Source: Solimonas terrae
GTDB lineage: Bacteria > Pseudomonadota > Gammaproteobacteria > Nevskiales > Nevskiaceae
Length of the DNA: 64,000 nt
Assembly: GCF_011067135.1 (NCBI RefSeq)
Contig: NZ_JAAMOW010000005.1
Span: forward strand, 248,001-312,000
Direction of reading: 5' to 3'
Shown here: in pieces, positions 46,077 to 55,449 of the stretch
Layout: the number at the start of each line of letters is the position of its first letter
Numbering within the stretch: position 1 is the first letter of the stretch
The notes under the pieces: model-generated
The model's input: the letters and a program-made list of their open reading frames with translations, nothing else
Told to the model about the DNA's origin: nothing
Database searches by the model: none
Program-made: the position numbers and the translations under genes

Positions 46077-47567
46077 TCAGGTCGGCGGTTTTCGCTCGTG
46101 CGAGGGCGGGATGCCCAGGCCTTCGCGGTATTTGGCTACCGTTCTCCTTGCAACCTGTATGCCTTCCTTGAGCAGCAGATCCGACAGCGTCGCGTCGGAC
46201 AGCGGACGGGACGCATCCTCGCCCGAGATCATGCGCTTGATCATGGCCTGGATTGCCGTCGCCGAGCAGACGCCACCACCGGTGGTCTGGACATGGCTGG
46301 AGAAGAAAAACTTGAGCTCGTACAGCCCACGGGGGGTGAGCATGTATTTGTTTGCTGTGGCGCGCGATACGGTCGATTCATGTATGCCCAGCTGTTCGGC
46401 GATGTCGCGCAATACCATCGGGCGCATCGCTTCGGGTCCATAATCAAGGAAAGCTCGCTGTTCTTCAACTATGGACTGCGCGACCCGCAGCAGAGTTTCA
46501 TTGCGGGCTTCCAGACTGTTCAGAAAGTAGCGGGCTTCCTGCAGGTGCTGCTTGAGCACAACCTGGTCGCGCGAGCTGTCGGCGCGGCGAATCATGCCCT
46601 GATACTGGCCGTTCAGCCGCAGGCGCGGTGTGTGCTCCGGGTTCAGACTCACGACCCAGCGACCATTCTTTCTGGAAACAAAGACATCCGGCGTGATGTA
46701 GTCCGACTCGTGGGCCTGGAACGGACGTCCGGGATGCGGTTGCAGGCTGCGGATCAACGCCAGCGCGATTTCGACCTCAGCCAGCGGTACGCCGCAGGCG
46801 CGCGCCAGCGTTGGCGCGTCGCGACGGCCCAGCAGCGGCAGCTGCTCGCCGATCAGCTTGAGTGCCGTATTGATGCCGGGAGTGCGCGACGACATCGGTT
46901 CCAGCTGCAGGCGCAGGCATTCTCCGAGATCGCGTGCGGCAACCCCGGTCGGATCGAAGTCCTGGACCTTGAGGACGATCGCTTCGAGGGCATCGGCGGT
47001 CAGCCCGAATTCCTGCATCAGGCGCAGCGACAACTCCGGCCAGTCGGCGAGATAGCCGTCGTCGTTGATCGAATCGATCAGATGTTCGGCGATTTCCGCT
47101 TCGAGCCGTGAAAACGGTGCCATCTGTGCCTGCTCGACCAGATGATCGTGCAGGCTCTTGCTGCCATGCAGATTGGCGTCGAGAAAATCGCGCAGTTCGT
47201 CGCTGTCGGTACTGCTTTTGCTGCTGCTCGACGGCGGCTCGTCGTAGACATCGCCCCAGTCGGCGTCGACCGGCATCTCGCTCGGGATCTCGCCGTCTTC
47301 TCGCAGTTCCAGGCTTTGCGGATCGCCCGAGGTCTGCTGTGCGGCGTTGACCGCTTCGGTGGCCTCGGCCGATTCGGCGCCGGCGCTGACCTCGGCTTCC
47401 ATCGGATCGACGCCATCCTCGCGCTCCAGCAGGATGTTCGATTCCAGCGCCTGTTCGATCTCCTGTTGCAGATCGAGGCTCGACAGCTGCAGCAGGCGGA
47501 TGGCCTGCTGCAGCGCCGGCGTCATCGTCAGCGATTGCCCGAAACGCAGGCCCAGCGAAGATTTCAT
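46077..47567 (-). CDS. rpoN: RNA polymerase sigma-54 factor
   Basis: A 496-residue sigma-54. Region I (MKSSLGLRFGQSLTMTPALQQAIRLLQLS, shown in part) binds activators; an acidic region II covers about 50-115; the core-binding domain follows; and the RpoN box ARRTVAKYRE near the C-terminus contacts the -24 element. A TTG two codons upstream is in frame, but the ATG at 47567 is chosen. The gene upstream is a DUF4399 protein rather than the usual lptB. Confidence 0.97.
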   Translation of the reverse strand: MKSSLGLRFGQSLTMTPALQQAIRLLQLSSLDLQQEIEQALESNILLEREDGVDPMEAEVSAGAESAEATEAVNAAQQTSGDPQSLELREDGEIPSEMPVDADWGDVYDEPPSSSSKSSTDSDELRDFLDANLHGSKSLHDHLVEQAQMAPFSRLEAEIAEHLIDSINDDGYLADWPELSLRLMQEFGLTADALEAIVLKVQDFDPTGVAARDLGECLRLQLEPMSSRTPGINTALKLIGEQLPLLGRRDAPTLARACGVPLAEVEIALALIRSLQPHPGRPFQAHESDYITPDVFVSRKNGRWVVSLNPEHTPRLRLNGQYQGMIRRADSSRDQVVLKQHLQEARYFLNSLEARNETLLRVAQSIVEEQRAFLDYGPEAMRPMVLRDIAEQLGIHESTVSRATANKYMLTPRGLYELKFFFSSHVQTTGGGVCSATAIQAMIKRMISGEDASRPLSDATLSDLLLKEGIQVARRTVAKYREGLGIPPSHERKPPT

Positions 47568-47722
47568 GCTCAAACGAAAGTTCTATGTGCGTACCGCAAA
47601 AGTGACGGGCAACCTTGCAACGTCACGCAACTCCGTGCTCCGGCGGCGCACCATCCTGGTGCCATCGCCGGCATCTGGACCACGACGCCGGCGTCCGCCG
47701 TCGGGCGCCGCGCGTCAGCCAC

Positions 47723-48208
47723 CTACTTGACCGTAATGGTGATCACATCCGACTGCACGGACGGATTGAACGGCTGGTGCTTCCAGTCGGCAAACAGCAG
47801 TTGCAGCGTGTGCTTGCCCGGCTTGAGGTCCAGCATCGTTTCGGTCTGGCCGCCGCCGAAATGCTTGATCTGGTCGGTCGCCGGCAGCGCCTGGGTGTAG
47901 TCGATGGTCGGATTGTCGATCAGCAGATGATGGTGACCGGTGCCTTCCTTGTTGTAGCCGGCCGGCGAAACGCCGGCGCCGGACAGACCGAACACGACCT
48001 TGACCGGCGACGACACGGTTGCGCCGTCCTTTGGCTCGATGATGTAGACCTTGGCATTGGCCGGCGCCGGCGTGGCGATACCCATCTGTTCGGCCGCCTT
48101 GTCCGACGCCTGCTGCTTGGCGCTGTTCTTGAGGTCCTTCCAGGTGTCGGCGTGAACCGGGGCGGCAGCGAGGCTGGCGAGGGCGGCGAGAGCGAGCAGT
48201 CTTTTCAT
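47723..48208 (-). CDS. DUF4399 periplasmic protein
   Basis: A 161-residue exported protein: signal peptide (LLALAALASLAAAPVHA), a short helical Lys/Gln/Ala stretch, then a DUF4399 beta domain with VYIIEPKDGATVSSPVKVVFGLSG, GTGHHHLLID and LKPGKHTLQLLFADW. The His cluster suggests metal contact, but no function is established that I can name. AAAGGACAGG gives a good ribosome site. Divergent from rhlE. Confidence 0.8.
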   Translation of the reverse strand: MKRLLALAALASLAAAPVHADTWKDLKNSAKQQASDKAAEQMGIATPAPANAKVYIIEPKDGATVSSPVKVVFGLSGAGVSPAGYNKEGTGHHHLLIDNPTIDYTQALPATDQIKHFGGGQTETMLDLKPGKHTLQLLFADWKHQPFNPSVQSDVITITVK

Positions 48209-48278
48209 GGGGACCTGTCCTTTGTTGGATAGAGAGTGACCAGGGCGGCACGCGATTTGCGAGCGAAGCGGCTACAGA

Positions 48279-48308
48279 TTAGGTGAAAGTCCGGCACATC
48301 GCTATACT
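48279..48308 (+). promoter_or_regulatory. Possible sigma-70 promoter for rhlE
   Basis: TATACT at 48303-48308 with a weak TTAGGT 18 bp upstream. If used, the rhlE mRNA has a leader of about 165 nt, long enough for post-transcriptional control. The -10 match is good, the -35 poor. Confidence 0.45.
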
Positions 48309-48478
48309 GCGCGCCGCTTGCGAGGCGTCCACCGGTTGGCGCACACGGCTCTGGCTGATCCAGCTCAAGTCCGTATTCACTCGAAGCCCGACCGCAGTTG
48401 CTGCGGCGTCTCCTCATCAACGCACGACCTGAACCGGTCCGGCGGAGCAATCCGCGCTGCAGGCGTTCAGGAGTTTTC

Positions 48479-49987
48479 ATGTCTGACGTTTCAATCTTCG
48501 CGGGCCTCGGCCTCGCGACCGAGCTTACGCGTGCCGTGGCAGGCGAGGGCTACACCGAGCCGACGCCGATCCAGGCCAGGGCGATCCCGGAAATCCTCAA
48601 GGGCCACGATCTGCTCGCGGCGGCGCAAACCGGCACCGGCAAGACGGCGGCTTTCACGTTGCCATTGCTGCAGCGCCTGCACACCACTGGCAGCAAGCCG
48701 GCGCGCAAGCAGGTCCGTGCACTGGTGCTGGTGCCGACCCGCGAGCTCGCCGCGCAGGTTCAGGAAAGCGTGCGCACCTACGGCAGGCACCTGCCGCACA
48801 TGCGCACGGTGCTGATCTTCGGCGGCGTCGGCATCACGCCGCAGATCCAGCAGCTGTCGCAGGGCGCCGAGATCGTGGTGGCGACACCGGGCCGCCTGCT
48901 CGACCATGTCGGTCAGCGCACGGTCGACCTGTCGCAGGTCGAGACCCTGATCCTCGACGAAGCCGACCGCATGCTCGACATGGGCTTCATTCACGACATC
49001 CGCCGCGTCATCGCGTTGCTGCCGAAGCAGCGCCAGAACCTGCTGTTCTCGGCGACCTTCTCGCCGGACATCCGCAAGCTGGCCGAAGGCCTGCTCCACC
49101 AGCCGGTGACGATCGACATCGCGCCGCGCAACTCGGCGGTCGCGACCGTCGACCAGCGCGCGCTGTTCGTCGACAAGAGCCGCAAGACCGATCTGCTGAT
49201 CCATCTTGCCAAGGGCTACGACTGGAAGCAGACGCTGGTGTTCACGCGCACCAAGCACGGCGCCAACCGCCTGGTCGAGAAGCTCGAAAAGGCCGGCATC
49301 GGCGCCGCCGCGCTGCACGGCAACAAGAGCCAGAGCGCACGGACCAAGGCGCTCGCACAGTTCAAGGCCAACGAGATCCGCATGCTGGTCGCCACCGACA
49401 TTGCCGCACGCGGTCTCGACATCGACCAGCTGCCGCATGTCGTCAACTTCGAGTTGCCGAACGTGCCGGAAGACTACGTGCATCGCATCGGCCGTACCGG
49501 CCGCGCCGGCAATGTCGGCGAGGCGTTTTCGCTGGTCTGCAACGACGAGCGCGGCGATCTGCGCGGTATCGAAAAGCTGCTCGGCAAGCCGCTGCCGACC
49601 TTTCAGGTCGACGGTTTCGAGGCCGGCACCGGATCGTCGGCGCCCGATCCGGACGACGAGCGTCCGCCGCGTCAGCATCAGGGCCGCCGCCAGGGCCACG
49701 GCGGCCGTCAGGATCAGGGTCAACGTCGTCAGGGCAGCGGCGGTGGCGGTCAGCATCGCGGCGCTGCCAACGGTCGCCCTGCAAGCGGTCGTCCCAATGG
49801 CCCGCGCCATCCGAATCAGCAGGCGCCGCGTGCTGCCGTGCCGCGTGACGAGCATGGTGATGTCAACGGCAACCACGTGTCGCACAATGGCAATCACAAC
49901 GGCGATCGCCAGCCGGCGGCACGGCCGGCCGGCAACGGCGGGCGCCGCGGCCGTGGTGGTCATCGTGGAGGGAGTGCACATCGATGA
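48479..49987 (+). CDS. rhlE: DEAD-box RNA helicase RhlE
   Basis: A 502-residue ATP-dependent RNA helicase. Motifs in order: Q motif [11 protein letters not shown], Walker [25 protein letters not shown] box [14 protein letters not shown] in FSATFSPD, and [10 protein letters not shown]. The C-terminal 110 residues are low-complexity, rich in Gly, Arg, Gln, Asn and His, ending in RGG-like repeats; such tails bind RNA and may promote condensates. GGAG precedes the ATG at 48479. Its stop overlaps the start of a 50-codon ORF (ATGA). Confidence 0.94.
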   Translation: MSDVSIFAGLGLATELTRAVAGEGYTEPTPIQARAIPEILKGHDLLAAAQTGTGKTAAFTLPLLQRLHTTGSKPARKQVRALVLVPTRELAAQVQESVRTYGRHLPHMRTVLIFGGVGITPQIQQLSQGAEIVVATPGRLLDHVGQRTVDLSQVETLILDEADRMLDMGFIHDIRRVIALLPKQRQNLLFSATFSPDIRKLAEGLLHQPVTIDIAPRNSAVATVDQRALFVDKSRKTDLLIHLAKGYDWKQTLVFTRTKHGANRLVEKLEKAGIGAAALHGNKSQSARTKALAQFKANEIRMLVATDIAARGLDIDQLPHVVNFELPNVPEDYVHRIGRTGRAGNVGEAFSLVCNDERGDLRGIEKLLGKPLPTFQVDGFEAGTGSSAPDPDDERPPRQHQGRRQGHGGRQDQGQRRQGSGGGGQHRGAANGRPASGRPNGPRHPNQQAPRAAVPRDEHGDVNGNHVSHNGNHNGDRQPAARPAGNGGRRGRGGHRGGSAHR

Positions 49988-50136
49988 GCGACAAGAAGCC
50001 GTCCGGCAAACCCAAGCGCGAACAGCCGCAGAAGGTCTACGGCCCGCAGACGCGGGGCGGTACCGGCCACTACGGCGGCGGGCGTCCACAGAAGTCGGCC
50101 GAGCACCGCGCCGGCAAGTCACGCAAAGTGCACTGA
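49984..50136 (+). CDS. Small basic protein (50 aa) coupled to rhlE
   Basis: A 50-residue ORF starting [20 protein letters not shown], in ATGA overlap with the rhlE stop. The rest contains [12 protein letters not shown] and ends AGKSRKVH. It is rich in Lys, Arg, Gly, Gln and His, has no hydrophobic core and is probably disordered and RNA-binding. It ends 20 bp before a strong terminator, so it is transcribed with rhlE. I do not recognise a family. A ribosome site, GGAGGGAG, lies inside the rhlE 3' end about 8-10 nt before the ATG, which supports translation. Confidence 0.6.
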   Translation: MSDKKPSGKPKREQPQKVYGPQTRGGTGHYGGGRPQKSAEHRAGKSRKVH

Positions 50137-50156
50137 CGGGCTGAAGCCGGGTGAAA

Positions 50157-50189
50157 CGAAAAAGGCCGCGCATTGCGCGGCCTTTTTCG
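50157..50189. terminator. Bidirectional terminator between rhlE unit and rpiA
   Basis: A 15-bp perfect inverted repeat (50157-50171 with 50175-50189, loop ATT) with five A residues on one side and five T on the other. It can end both the plus-strand rhlE unit and the minus-strand rpiA transcript. Confidence 0.9.
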
Positions 50190-50202
50190 TGAGCGTTTTC
50201 GG

Positions 50203-50871
50203 TCACGGCAGGATCGTTTGCGCACCGTTCGGGGTGCCGAGAATCAGCACGTCGGCGGGCCGGCGTGCAAACAGACCGACGCAGACCACGCCGGTGATCA
50301 GATTGATCTGCGTTTCCAGCTCGACCGGGTTGGTGATCGACAGGCCGTGCACATCGATGATGACGTTGCCGTTGTCGGTGATGACGCCGTCGCGCAGCTT
50401 CGGCTTGCCGCCGAGCTTGACGAGCTGACGGCCGACGTAGGATTGCGCCATCGGAATCACTTCGACCGGCAGCGGAAACTTGCCGAGCACGTCGACCCGC
50501 TTGGACTGATCGGCGATGCAGACGAACTTGCGGCTCGCGGCAGCCACGATCTTCTCGCGCGTCAGCGCCGCGCCCCCGCCCTTGATCAGCTGCAGCCGTG
50601 GATTGGTCTCGTCGGCGCCGTCGACGTAAATCGACAGCTCGCCGGTCTCGTTGAGATCAAGCACCGGCACGCCGATCTTCTTCAGGCGTTCACTGCTCGC
50701 GTTCGACGACGAGACGGCGCCCTTGATGTCCTGCACCAGACGCCTTTCCGCGAGCAGATCGATGAACAGATTGACGGTCGAACCGGTGCCGACGCCGAGC
50801 ACTTCGCCCGGTTCGATGTAGGCGAGGGCGGCTTCGGCGGCTTGGCGTTTGGCGAGGTCTTGGGGCGTCAT
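50203..50871 (-). CDS. rpiA: Ribose-5-phosphate isomerase A
   Basis: A 222-residue RpiA interconverting ribose-5-P and ribulose-5-P in the pentose phosphate pathway. [37 protein letters not shown] (metal/phosphate and catalytic Asp region) and [11 protein letters not shown] are diagnostic. The frame runs on upstream over yggS, but the ATG at 50871 gives the normal N-terminus. Separated from yggS by 83 bp. Confidence 0.96.
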   Translation of the reverse strand: MTPQDLAKRQAAEAALAYIEPGEVLGVGTGSTVNLFIDLLAERRLVQDIKGAVSSSNASSERLKKIGVPVLDLNETGELSIYVDGADETNPRLQLIKGGGAALTREKIVAAASRKFVCIADQSKRVDVLGKFPLPVEVIPMAQSYVGRQLVKLGGKPKLRDGVITDNGNVIIDVHGLSITNPVELETQINLITGVVCVGLFARRPADVLILGTPNGAQTILP

Positions 50872-50954
50872 GGGGCGAGAGTCTGCAGGCGGCGTTTGTC
50901 GGCGGCAAGCTGCGGCGATGTCGCCGGGCGTGGACTGCGGCGTCCGAGTGCCGG

Positions 50955-51653
50955 TCAAGGCGCCTGGACAGGTTTGCGCGGGCGCGACCCGAAGATCGCG
51001 CTGCCGACGCGGACCAGAGTGGAGCCTTCGGCGATCGCCGCTTCGAGATCGTCGGACATGCCGGCCGACAGGGTGTCGAGCGCATGTCCCTGGCGCTGCA
51101 ACGATTCGTACAACGCGTGCAGGGCGTGGAACGGCGCGCGCGGATCGCCGGCGCCAGGCTCCGGAATCGCCATCAGGCCGCGCAGCCGCAGGCGCGGCAG
51201 CCGGGCGACTGCCGCACAAAGCGCGGCCGTATCGGCCGGGGCACAGCCGGACTTGCTCGCCTCGCCCGAGATGTTGACCTGCACGCAGATCTGCAGCGGC
51301 GGCAGCCCGGCCGGGCGCTGTTCGGCGAGACGCACGGCGATCTTTTCGCGATCGACGCCGTGGACCCAGTCGAACGCTTCGGCGACGGCCCGTGTCTTGT
51401 TCGATTGCAGTGGGCCGATGAAATGCCAGACCAGCGGCAGATCGGCGAGCTGCTCGCGCTTGGTCAAGGCCTCCTGCAGATAGTTTTCGCCGAACTCGTG
51501 CTGGCCGGCCGCGTGCGCCAAGCGGATGGCCTGCGCGTCGAAGGTCTTGCTGACGGCGAGCAGGCGCACGCATTGCGCGGGCCGGTCCGCCGCTTTTTCC
51601 GCGATGCGGATACGTTGGCGGACGTCTGCGAGTCGGGTCTGGATGTCGGCCAT
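50955..51653 (-). CDS. yggS: YggS-family PLP homeostasis protein
   Basis: A 232-residue PLP-binding protein, not an aminotransferase. The PLP lysine is K36 in LLAVSKTF, the same position as in E. coli Ygg[27 protein letters not shown] and [12 protein letters not shown] follow in the usual order. It buffers free PLP. A longer form starting at 51725 is open, but the ATG at 51653 fits the family. It is divergent from pilT, as in many gammaproteobacteria. Confidence 0.95.
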   Translation of the reverse strand: MADIQTRLADVRQRIRIAEKAADRPAQCVRLLAVSKTFDAQAIRLAHAAGQHEFGENYLQEALTKREQLADLPLVWHFIGPLQSNKTRAVAEAFDWVHGVDREKIAVRLAEQRPAGLPPLQICVQVNISGEASKSGCAPADTAALCAAVARLPRLRLRGLMAIPEPGAGDPRAPFHALHALYESLQRQGHALDTLSAGMSDDLEAAIAEGSTLVRVGSAIFGSRPRKPVQAP

Positions 51654-51760
51654 GTTGCTTGCGGTCGGAATTGCCGATAACGTCCGTGGCATATCAGGGT
51701 CGTCGGCCGGGCCGACATTAGACACTACCTATACGCTGTTTCGCCTCGGGGGCGCCTTCC

Positions 51761-52804
51761 ATGGATATCGCGCAGTTATTGACGTTCAGCGTCAAGCAGG
51801 GCGCGTCCGATCTTCACCTGTCGGCCGGCGTCGAGCCGATGATCCGAGTCGACGGCGACGTCAAGCGCATCAACCTGCCGGCGCTCGAGCACAAGAGCGT
51901 TCATGACATGGTCTACGACATCATGAACGACAAGCAGCGCAAGGCTTGGGACGAGTTTCTCGAAACCGACTTCTCGTTCGAAATCCCGGGACTGGCGCGC
52001 TTCCGCGTCAATGCATTCAACACGGCGCGCGGTGCCGGCGCCGTGTTTCGCACGATTCCGTCGAAGATCCTGTCGCTGGAGGATCTCAAGTGCCCGGCGA
52101 TCTTCAAGGAGATCGCCGAGATTCCACGCGGCATCGTGCTGGTGACCGGTCCGACCGGCTCGGGCAAGTCGACGACGCTCGCCGCGATGGTCAACCACAT
52201 CAACGAAAACGAATACGGGCACATTCTCACTGTCGAGGATCCGATCGAGTTCGTGCATCAGTCCAAGAAGTGCCTGATCAACCAGCGTGAAGTGCACCGC
52301 GACACGCTCGGCTTCAACGAAGCCCTGCGTTCGGCGCTGCGCGAGGATCCGGACGTCATCCTGGTCGGCGAAATGCGCGATCTGGAGACGATCCGTCTGG
52401 CATTGACGGCTGCGGAAACCGGGCATCTGGTGTTCGGTACGCTGCACACCTCGTCGGCAGCCAAGACCATCGACCGCGTCGTCGACGTGTTCCCGGCGGC
52501 GGAAAAGGACATGGTGCGCGCGATGCTGTCGGAGTCGCTGCGCGCCGTGATCTCGCAAACCCTGCTCAAGAAGAAGGGCGGCGGCCGCGTCGCCGCGCAC
52601 GAGATCATGATCGGCACACCGGCGATCCGGAACCTGATTCGCGAGAACAAGATCGCGCAGATGTACTCGTCGATCCAGACCGGCGGCAAGGAAGGCATGC
52701 AGACCCTGGACCAGTGCCTGAAGGACATGGTCAGAAAGGGCATGACGACGATCGAGGAAGCCCGCATGAAGTCGGCCGATCCGCGCACGTTCTCGGCCAA
52801 CTGA
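51761..52804 (+). CDS. pilT: Type IV pilus retraction ATPase PilT
   Basis: A 347-residue secretion ATPase. It has MDIAQLLTFSVKQGASDLHLS at the start (PAS-like domain), Walker A GPTGSGKST, the Asp box, VGEMRDLETIRLALTAAETGHLVFGTLHT with the His box, and the PilT-specific AIRNLIRE helix. It powers pilus retraction for twitching. No convincing ribosome site is seen. First of three homologous genes in a row. Confidence 0.97.
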   Translation: MDIAQLLTFSVKQGASDLHLSAGVEPMIRVDGDVKRINLPALEHKSVHDMVYDIMNDKQRKAWDEFLETDFSFEIPGLARFRVNAFNTARGAGAVFRTIPSKILSLEDLKCPAIFKEIAEIPRGIVLVTGPTGSGKSTTLAAMVNHINENEYGHILTVEDPIEFVHQSKKCLINQREVHRDTLGFNEALRSALREDPDVILVGEMRDLETIRLALTAAETGHLVFGTLHTSSAAKTIDRVVDVFPAAEKDMVRAMLSESLRAVISQTLLKKKGGGRVAAHEIMIGTPAIRNLIRENKIAQMYSSIQTGGKEGMQTLDQCLKDMVRKGMTTIEEARMKSADPRTFSAN

Positions 52805-52829
52805 CGCCGCCTGATCCGGGGAGAAGAGC

Positions 52830-53996
52830 ATGGACCGCGAACAAGCCATCAAGCTCGTCCAGCAATTGCTGGCGATGATGAAGCAGAAAGGGGCGTCGGA
52901 CCTCTTCATCTCGGCCGGCTTTCCGCCGGCGATCAAGCTCGACGGCCAGATGACGCCGGTGATGGAAAAGCCGCTGCCGGCTGAAGCCTCGGCGCTGATC
53001 ATGCGATCGCTGATGAATGATCGCCAGATCAAGGATTTCGAATCGACCAACGAGTGCAACTTCGCGATCTCGCCGCCCGGCATCGGCCGCTTTCGCGTCA
53101 ATGCCTTCGTCCAGCAGGGCCGCGTCGGCGGCGTGCTGCGCACGATCACCACCGAAATCCCGACTTTCGAGCAGCTTGGCCTGCCGCAGCAGTTGTCGAA
53201 CATCGTCATGGAAAAGCGCGGTCTGGTGCTGATGGTCGGTGCCACCGGCTCCGGCAAGTCGACCTCACTCGCGGCGATGGTCGGCTATCGCAACCAGAAC
53301 TCGCGCGGCCACATCGTCACGATCGAGGACCCGATCGAGTACGTGCATCCGCATCTGGGCTGCATGATCACCCAGCGCGAAGTCGGCACGGATACATTCT
53401 CCTGGGAGAACGCGCTGAAGAACACCTTGCGCCAGGCGCCGGACGTGATCCTGATCGGCGAAATCCGTACGCGCGAGGGCATGGAGTACGCGGTCAATTT
53501 CGCCGAAACCGGCCACCTCGTGCTGGCGACCTTGCATGCCAATTCGGCGAACCAGGCACTTGATCGCGTCATCAACTTCTTTCCCGAAGAGAAGCGCGAG
53601 CAGCTGCTGATGGACTTGTCGCTCAACCTCAAGGCGATCATCTCGCAGCGTCTGGTTCGCAAGGAAACCGGCGGCCGCGCGGCGGCGATGGAAATCATGA
53701 TCAATTCGCCGCTGGTGGCCGACATGATCTTCAAGGGCGAAGTCGCCGGCATCAAGGAGGTCATGGCCCGTTCCAACGAGCAGGGCATGATCACCTTCGA
53801 CCAGTACCTGTTCCAGCTGTTCGAGGACGGCCTGATCAGTTACGACGAAGCGGTGCGCAATGCCGATTCGCAGAACGAAATCCGACTGCGCATCAAGCTG
53901 GAGTCGCGGCGCGCGCGCGAGGATCTGCTCGAGGATGCCGGCGTCAAGAGCATGCGCATGAAAGAAGACGATGCCGCCATGGTCGTGCGGCGCTGA
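52830..53996 (+). CDS. pilU: Type IV pilus retraction ATPase PilU
   Basis: A 388-residue PilT paralogue with Walker A GATGSGKST, IGEIRTREGMEYAVNFAETGHLVLATLHANS and a C-terminal extension (SRRAREDLLEDAGVKSMRMKED) typical of PilU. It lacks the AIRNLIRE motif. PilU assists PilT in forceful retraction. GGGGAGAAG precedes the ATG; a 25-bp gap follows pilT. Confidence 0.95.
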   Translation: MDREQAIKLVQQLLAMMKQKGASDLFISAGFPPAIKLDGQMTPVMEKPLPAEASALIMRSLMNDRQIKDFESTNECNFAISPPGIGRFRVNAFVQQGRVGGVLRTITTEIPTFEQLGLPQQLSNIVMEKRGLVLMVGATGSGKSTSLAAMVGYRNQNSRGHIVTIEDPIEYVHPHLGCMITQREVGTDTFSWENALKNTLRQAPDVILIGEIRTREGMEYAVNFAETGHLVLATLHANSANQALDRVINFFPEEKREQLLMDLSLNLKAIISQRLVRKETGGRAAAMEIMINSPLVADMIFKGEVAGIKEVMARSNEQGMITFDQYLFQLFEDGLISYDEAVRNADSQNEIRLRIKLESRRAREDLLEDAGVKSMRMKEDDAAMVVRR

Positions 53997-54022
53997 GGGC
54001 GCAACGAAGCCGGAACCGACGC

Positions 54023-55084
54023 ATGCTGAAAATCCTGCCGTACCTGAAACTCTGCGTTGAAAAGAACGGCTCCGACCTGTTCTTCACCGCCAATGCGCCC
54101 GCGCAGATCAAGATCGAGGGCGAGCTGCACCCGATCGGCAAGGCGTCGTTGACGCGCGAGTTCATCAAGGAGCTCGCCTACAGCATCCTCACCGATGATC
54201 AGCAGGAACATCTGCAGCAAAACCTCGAAATCGATCTCGCCACGGAAGCCGGTGGACTCGGCCGCTTCCGCGTCAATGTCTTCTATCAGCGTGGCGCGCT
54301 GGGCATGGTCATGCGCTATGTTCGCGCGCAGGTGCCGCGACTGGACGAGCTGTACGGGATGCCGTCGGGGCTCAAGGAGATGATCCTGCAGAAACGCGGC
54401 CTGATCCTGATGGTCGGCGCGACCGGTTCGGGCAAGTCGACGACGCTGGCGGCGATGATCAACCACCGCAACGAGAACCAGTCCGGGCACATCCTGACGA
54501 TCGAGGATCCGATCGAGTTCATTCATCCCAACCAGCGCAGCATCGTCAATCAGCGCGAGGTCGGCCAGGACACCGTCAGCTACGAGCGTGCGCTCAAGAG
54601 CTCGCTGCGCGAGGCGCCGGACGTCATTCTGGTCGGCGAAGTCCGCACGCGCGAGACCATGGATGCCTGCATCCAGCTCGCCAACACCGGCCATCTGGCG
54701 ATCTCCACGCTGCACGCCAACAACGCATATCAGGCCCTGCAGCGCATCGTCAATCTGTACCCAGACAGCCTGCGCGAGCAGCTCTACATGGACCTTTCGC
54801 TGACCTTGCGCGCGATCGTGTCGCAGCGGCTGGTGCGCCAGAACGACGGCAAGCGCTGCGCGGCGATCGAGGTCATGGTCAACACGCCATTCATTCAGGA
54901 TTTGATCCTGCACAAGCGCATCGACGAGCTGCGCGAAGCCATGGATCAGTCGTCGGACAAGGGCATGCAGACCTTCGATCAGGCTCTGCTCAAGCTCTAC
55001 CGTGACCAGGTGATCTCGCTCGACGAAGCACTGACGAACGCCGACTCCCGCACCAACCTCGAAGCCAAGATCAACTTTGGGTGA
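54023..55084 (+). CDS. Third PilT/PilU-family ATPase
   Basis: A 353-residue PilU-like ATPase, 26 bp after pilU. The N-terminal domain begins MLKILPYLKLCVEKNGSDLF; Walker A is GATGSGKSTTL; VGEVRTRETMDACIQLANTGHLAISTLHANN spans Walker B and the His box; the expected AIRNLIRE position reads NTPFIQDLILHKRI. Catalytic residues look intact, so it is probably active. It is diverged from pilU throughout, so the duplication is old. A third retraction ATPase next to pilTU is unusual and its role is unknown; a PilT2-type modulator is one possibility. Confidence 0.9.
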   Translation: MLKILPYLKLCVEKNGSDLFFTANAPAQIKIEGELHPIGKASLTREFIKELAYSILTDDQQEHLQQNLEIDLATEAGGLGRFRVNVFYQRGALGMVMRYVRAQVPRLDELYGMPSGLKEMILQKRGLILMVGATGSGKSTTLAAMINHRNENQSGHILTIEDPIEFIHPNQRSIVNQREVGQDTVSYERALKSSLREAPDVILVGEVRTRETMDACIQLANTGHLAISTLHANNAYQALQRIVNLYPDSLREQLYMDLSLTLRAIVSQRLVRQNDGKRCAAIEVMVNTPFIQDLILHKRIDELREAMDQSSDKGMQTFDQALLKLYRDQVISLDEALTNADSRTNLEAKINFG

Positions 55085-55086
55085 GC

Positions 55087-55155
55087 AGCCGCGCTTGCGA
55101 AGTGCCAGTGGCACTTCGCGCGGCTGCGAACGCCCGGCCAGGGATGGCCGGGCCG
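55087..55155. repeat. Double-hairpin repeat, copy 1
   Basis: Starts 3 bp after the ATPase stop. Hairpin A has an 11-bp perfect stem (55097-55107 with 55109-55119); hairpin B has a 9-bp stem (55132-55140 with 55145-55153, loop GGGA). Outer bases CGCGC/GCGCG can also pair. Copy 2 shares both flanks and hairpin B almost exactly. It may act as a REP-like element and may also terminate the pil transcript, but there is no T-run. Confidence 0.7.
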
Positions 55156-55212
55156 GGGGTCAATCGGGAAGTGAGGTCCCGCCAGGGACGGCGACCCGAC
55201 TCTATCGAGATC

Positions 55213-55278
55213 AGCCGTCGCGCTTGCGAAGCGAAGCTTCGCGCGGCTGCGAACGCCCGGCCGGGGATGGCCGGGCCG
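55213..55278. repeat. Double-hairpin repeat, copy 2
   Basis: Same order as copy 1, 58 bp further on. The hairpin-A stem core differs (palindrome GCGAAGCTTCGC at 55231-55242), while hairpin B (55255-55262 with 55269-55276) and the joining GCGCGGCTGCGAACGCCCGG are identical to copy 1. Conserved ends with a changed stem centre suggest selection or spread of a structured element. Confidence 0.7.
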
Positions 55279-55334
55279 ATTGCTGTTGCGGGCGCGTTTC
55301 CGGACGTGATCCCGGCCGGCGCCGCTTCGGCGCC

Positions 55335-55363
55335 TTGCGCCCGGCCCGGCACGCCCTTACAAT
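55335..55363 (+). promoter_or_regulatory. rplM-rpsI promoter
   Basis: TTGCGC at 55335-55340 and TACAAT at 55358-55363 with an ideal 17-bp spacer. Transcription would start near 55370 and leave an 80-nt leader before rplM, where ribosomal-protein feedback could act. A hairpin at 55318-55334 directly abuts the -35. Confidence 0.75.
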
Positions 55364-55449
55364 CGCGCGCTTTTCGAGGTTCTGTCACGCCTTCACGGAA
55401 GCCTCAGGGCCGGCAGAACTGAACTATAACTACCGATTGGATTGGACCG

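Larger units (their letters stand above)
55085..55449. other. 365-bp spacer between the pilT-like gene and rplM
   Basis: The only gene-free stretch above 300 bp. It holds two copies of a double-hairpin repeat (55087-55155 and 55213-55278), a further hairpin at 55318-55334 with a perfect 7-bp stem, and the rplM promoter at 55335-55363. Short frames open here are built from the repeats and do not look like proteins. Confidence 0.8.

Noticed and set aside
55087-55278. CRISPR array
   Set aside because: Only two units, each internally palindromic twice and with no spacer-repeat periodicity; no cas genes in the window.
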